Origin: Streptomyces sp. NBC_00259 | Lineage (GTDB): Bacteria > Actinomycetota > Actinomycetes > Streptomycetales > Streptomycetaceae | Direction of reading: 5' to 3' | Assembly (NCBI RefSeq): GCF_036181745.1 | Contig: NZ_CP108080.1 | Coordinates: forward strand, 3,224,001 to 3,288,000 | Length of the DNA: 64,000 nucleotides | In this document: positions 62,409-64,000 of the stretch, one piece after another | Layout: each line of letters opens with the position of its first letter | How positions within the stretch are numbered: the stretch's first letter is position 1 | Made by a program: the position numbers and the translations under genes | Notes under the pieces: generated by a model | Seen by the model: only the letters and a program-made list of their open reading frames with translations | Database searches by the model: none | What the model was told of the DNA's origin: nothing

Positions 62409-62738
62409 GTGCCGACCTACCAGTACCAGTGCACCGAGTGCGGCGAGGGCCTCGAGGCGGTGCAGAAGTTCACCGACGACGCCCTGACCGAGTGCCCCAG
62501 CTGCGACGGACGCCTCAAGAAGGTGTTCTCGGCGGTCGGCATCGTCTTCAAGGGCTCCGGTTTCTACCGGAACGACAGCCGCGGCGCGTCGTCGAGCAGC
62601 ACGCCGTCGTCGACCTCGTCGTCGTCCGCCTCTTCGTCTTCTTCCACGGACACCAAGTCCTCGTCCTCGGACTCGAAGCCGGCGGCGAGCACGTCCGGCT
62701 CGTCCGGCGCTTCCAGCAGCGGTACGACCGCCGCCTGA
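62409..62738 (+). CDS. FmdB family zinc-ribbon protein
   Basis: 109 residues. FmdB/CxxC domain: PTYQYQCTECGEGLEA (first CxxC), LTECPSCDGRLKKVFSAVGI (second), GSGFYRND. The last 55 residues are a Ser-rich disordered tail (SSSASSSSS and so on). GTG 62409 with AGGAGG upstream. Regulatory function in amidase operons was described for the founder; for this copy the CIRCE element suggests a heat-shock role. Confidence 0.9.
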   Translation: MPTYQYQCTECGEGLEAVQKFTDDALTECPSCDGRLKKVFSAVGIVFKGSGFYRNDSRGASSSSTPSSTSSSSASSSSSTDTKSSSSDSKPAASTSGSSGASSSGTTAA

Positions 62739-62754
62739 TCCAGTTCTTCGCGTC

Positions 62755-62788
62755 AGGGCCCCACCGTCTTCGGACGGTGGGGCCCTGG
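62755..62788 (+). terminator. Terminator with TTCG tetraloop after fmdB
   Basis: Fifteen perfect base pairs (CAGGGCCCCACCGTC and complement) closed by TTCG, 17 bases after the stop codon. Confidence 0.9.
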
Positions 62789-62870
62789 GCGTTCACGGCG
62801 GGCAGCCGGCGCATTCCGTGTGCACCGGGCGCATTCCGGCGCGTGTTCGGGCGCGGCTACTGTGATCGCC

Positions 62871-63722
62871 ATGGCCAACGCAGACAGCGCACAGCGCGCG
62901 GACATCGGCGTGATCGGCGGCTCGGGTTTCTACTCGTTCCTGGAGAACGTGACCGAGGCCGAGATTCCGACGCCGTACGGCAGCCCGAGCGACTCCCTGT
63001 TCTTCGGCGAGATCGCCGGCCGCAGGATCGCCTTCCTCCCCCGGCACGGCCGCAGCCACCGCCTCCCTCCTCACCGCATCAACTACCGCGCCAATCTGTG
63101 GGCCCTGCGGTCCGTGGGCGTCCGGCAGGTGCTGGGGCCGTGCGCCGTGGGCGGGCTGCGGCCGGAGTACGGACCGGGCACGCTGCTCGTCCCGGACCAG
63201 TTGGTCGACCGTACGAAGGCCCGCGCCGACACCTACTTCGACGGTGAGCCGCTCTCGAACGGGGAGGTGCCGAAGGTCGTCCATGTGTCGCTGGCCGACC
63301 CGTACTGCCCCTCCGGCCGCGCCGCCGCGCTGGCCGCGGCACGCGGACGGGACTGGGAGGCGGTCGACGGCGGCACGCTGGTCGTGGTCGAGGGGCCGCG
63401 CTTCGGGACCCGCGCCGAGTCGCGCTGGCACGCGGCGATGGGCTGGTCGGTGGTCGGGATGACCGGTCACCCGGAGGCCGCGCTCGCCCGTGAGCTGGAG
63501 CTCTGCTACACGACGATGACGCTCGTGACGGACCTCGACGCGGGGGCGGAGAGCGGTGAGGGCGTCTCCCACGGGGAGGTGCTGAAGGTCTTCGCCGCGA
63601 ACGTGGACCGGCTCAGGGACGTGCTGTTCGACGCGGTGGCCGGGCTGCCGGCGAACGAGGACCGCGACTGCCTGTGCGGGAACGCGCTGAACGGGATGGA
63701 TACGGGGATAAAGCTGCCGTAG
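62871..63722 (+). CDS. mtnP: S-methyl-5'-thioadenosine phosphorylase-like nucleoside phosphorylase
   Basis: 283 residues. Phosphorolysis of MTA (or a purine nucleoside) to base and ribose-1-phosphate. Motifs: GVIGGSGFYSF (phosphate loop), RHGRSHRLPPHRINYRAN, VEGPRFGTRAESR, and TDLDAGAE, whose Asp residues favour 6-aminopurines. ATG 62871. A purine-nucleoside or MTI preference cannot be ruled out. Confidence 0.9.
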   Translation: MANADSAQRADIGVIGGSGFYSFLENVTEAEIPTPYGSPSDSLFFGEIAGRRIAFLPRHGRSHRLPPHRINYRANLWALRSVGVRQVLGPCAVGGLRPEYGPGTLLVPDQLVDRTKARADTYFDGEPLSNGEVPKVVHVSLADPYCPSGRAAALAAARGRDWEAVDGGTLVVVEGPRFGTRAESRWHAAMGWSVVGMTGHPEAALARELELCYTTMTLVTDLDAGAESGEGVSHGEVLKVFAANVDRLRDVLFDAVAGLPANEDRDCLCGNALNGMDTGIKLP

Positions 63723-63765
63723 CGGTGAGCGCGCGGTGCATCAATCGCCCGTGAGGGTGAGGGAG

Positions 63766-63774
63766 TTGTCCACA
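63766..63774. promoter_or_regulatory. DnaA-box-like sequence 1
   Basis: TTGTCCACA, the exact form preferred in Streptomyces oriC. A second copy follows 18 bases on. Confidence 0.45.
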
Positions 63775-63783
63775 AGACCTGGG

Positions 63784-63792
63784 CTGTCCACA
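63784..63792. promoter_or_regulatory. DnaA-box-like sequence 2
   Basis: CTGTCCACA, one base different from box 1, same orientation. Confidence 0.4.
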
Positions 63793-63881
63793 GGTCCGGG
63801 CGGGGCGGCGCGTGAGCGGGGATCGTGAAGGGCGTTGGGCATCCACACCCTTCACACGACTCACGACGGGCGGTCACGACC

Positions 63882-64000
63882 ATGACGCAGCTACCCCTCT
63901 CGCTTGCTTCCGCGCTTTCTTCCTCGCCTCCTTCCACACTTCCTTCCTGCGGGCATGTCCCTCATGCGTCTTCCGGGACATCGGCCCTGCCGCCGGCTCC
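63882..64000 (+). CDS. Possible start of a gene running off the right edge
   Basis: ATG 63882 opens a frame that is free of stops to the end (MTQLPLSLASALSSS..., 39 codons). Ser/Pro-rich beginning; no domain visible. The ribosome site is weak. Could equally be non-coding. Confidence 0.3.
   Translation, partial: MTQLPLSLASALSSSPPSTLPSCGHVPHASSGTSALPPA

Noticed and set aside
63506..63937. Minus-strand frame at the right edge
   Set aside because: Largely antisense to mtnP; no motif or ribosome site.

Overview
The window reads as a chromosomal core segment of a Streptomyces (very high G+C, many GTG starts, start/stop overlaps of the ATGA/GTGA type, an SsgA-like sporulation protein, an RpfB-type resuscitation factor, a Pmt protein mannosyltransferase, a tricorn protease and a SepX/GlpR homologue). 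The gene order resembles what I recall of the S. coelicolor region that starts at the gal operon; that comparison is from memory, not from a search. I see no prophage, insertion sequence, CRISPR array or rRNA. There is one tRNA gene.

Layout. 1-2.9 kb: galT-galE-galK operon on the minus strand (galK runs off the left edge). 3-7.7 kb: an orphan NarL/LuxR regulator with a degenerate receiver, then two tandem membrane-anchored PQQ-propeller paralogues. 7.8-11.1 kb: an ABC-F ATPase and a membrane acyltransferase. 11.2-17.3 kb (minus): ispE, ksgA and rpfB joined by 4-nt overlaps, then tatD, a zinc-ribbon protein and rsmI, with pmt divergent from rsmI. 19-21.6 kb: a collagen-like secreted protein whose signal peptide lies in another frame, a 51-aa membrane protein and a possible gamma-glutamylcyclotransferase-fold protein. 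21.7-27 kb: a penicillin-binding protein, YbaK deacylase with EamA exporter, an SDR and a beta-lactamase-like hydrolase. 27-29.9 kb: an ECF metal transporter (MN-Q-O) preceded by a sequence fitting the Nur box, so probably a nickel importer; ssgE is divergent from it. 30.4-33.5 kb: tetR and an MMPL exporter behind twin palindromes; 33.6-37.2 kb: tricorn protease.

37.3-41.9 kb: a tightly overlapped Baeyer-Villiger-type monooxygenase, alpha/beta hydrolase and SDR operon, divergent from a MerR regulator with two TACCG/CGGTA inverted repeats between them. 42-49.7 kb: a secreted propeller-like protein, exonuclease III, a GNAT enzyme, a secreted trypsin-like protease with a TTA codon in its signal peptide (bldA-type control), an L-hydroxyacid oxidase/D-hydroxyacid dehydrogenase pair, a DUF2071 protein and an aldo/keto reductase. 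49.8 kb: tRNA-Ala(CGC). 50-55.3 kb: galU-glp(moeA)-moaC-mogA-rimJ-sepX, the conserved actinobacterial cluster that links a MoeA-like protein (Glp) and its membrane partner (GlpR/SepX) to cell division. 55.4-63.7 kb: formyl-THF cyclo-ligase, a penicillin-acylase family enzyme, a K+/H+ antiporter apparently starting at CTG, an MFS transporter, an FmdB-type zinc ribbon protein under a CIRCE element, and an MTA phosphorylase. The right edge holds two DnaA-box-like sequences and perhaps the start of another gene.

The most useful leads are the candidate regulatory sites that assign roles to otherwise generic genes (Nur box at the ECF transporter, CIRCE at fmdB, twin palindromes at tetR and merR, TTA in the protease), the receiver lacking its phosphoacceptor, the frameshifted collagen-like gene, and the Glp/SepX cluster.
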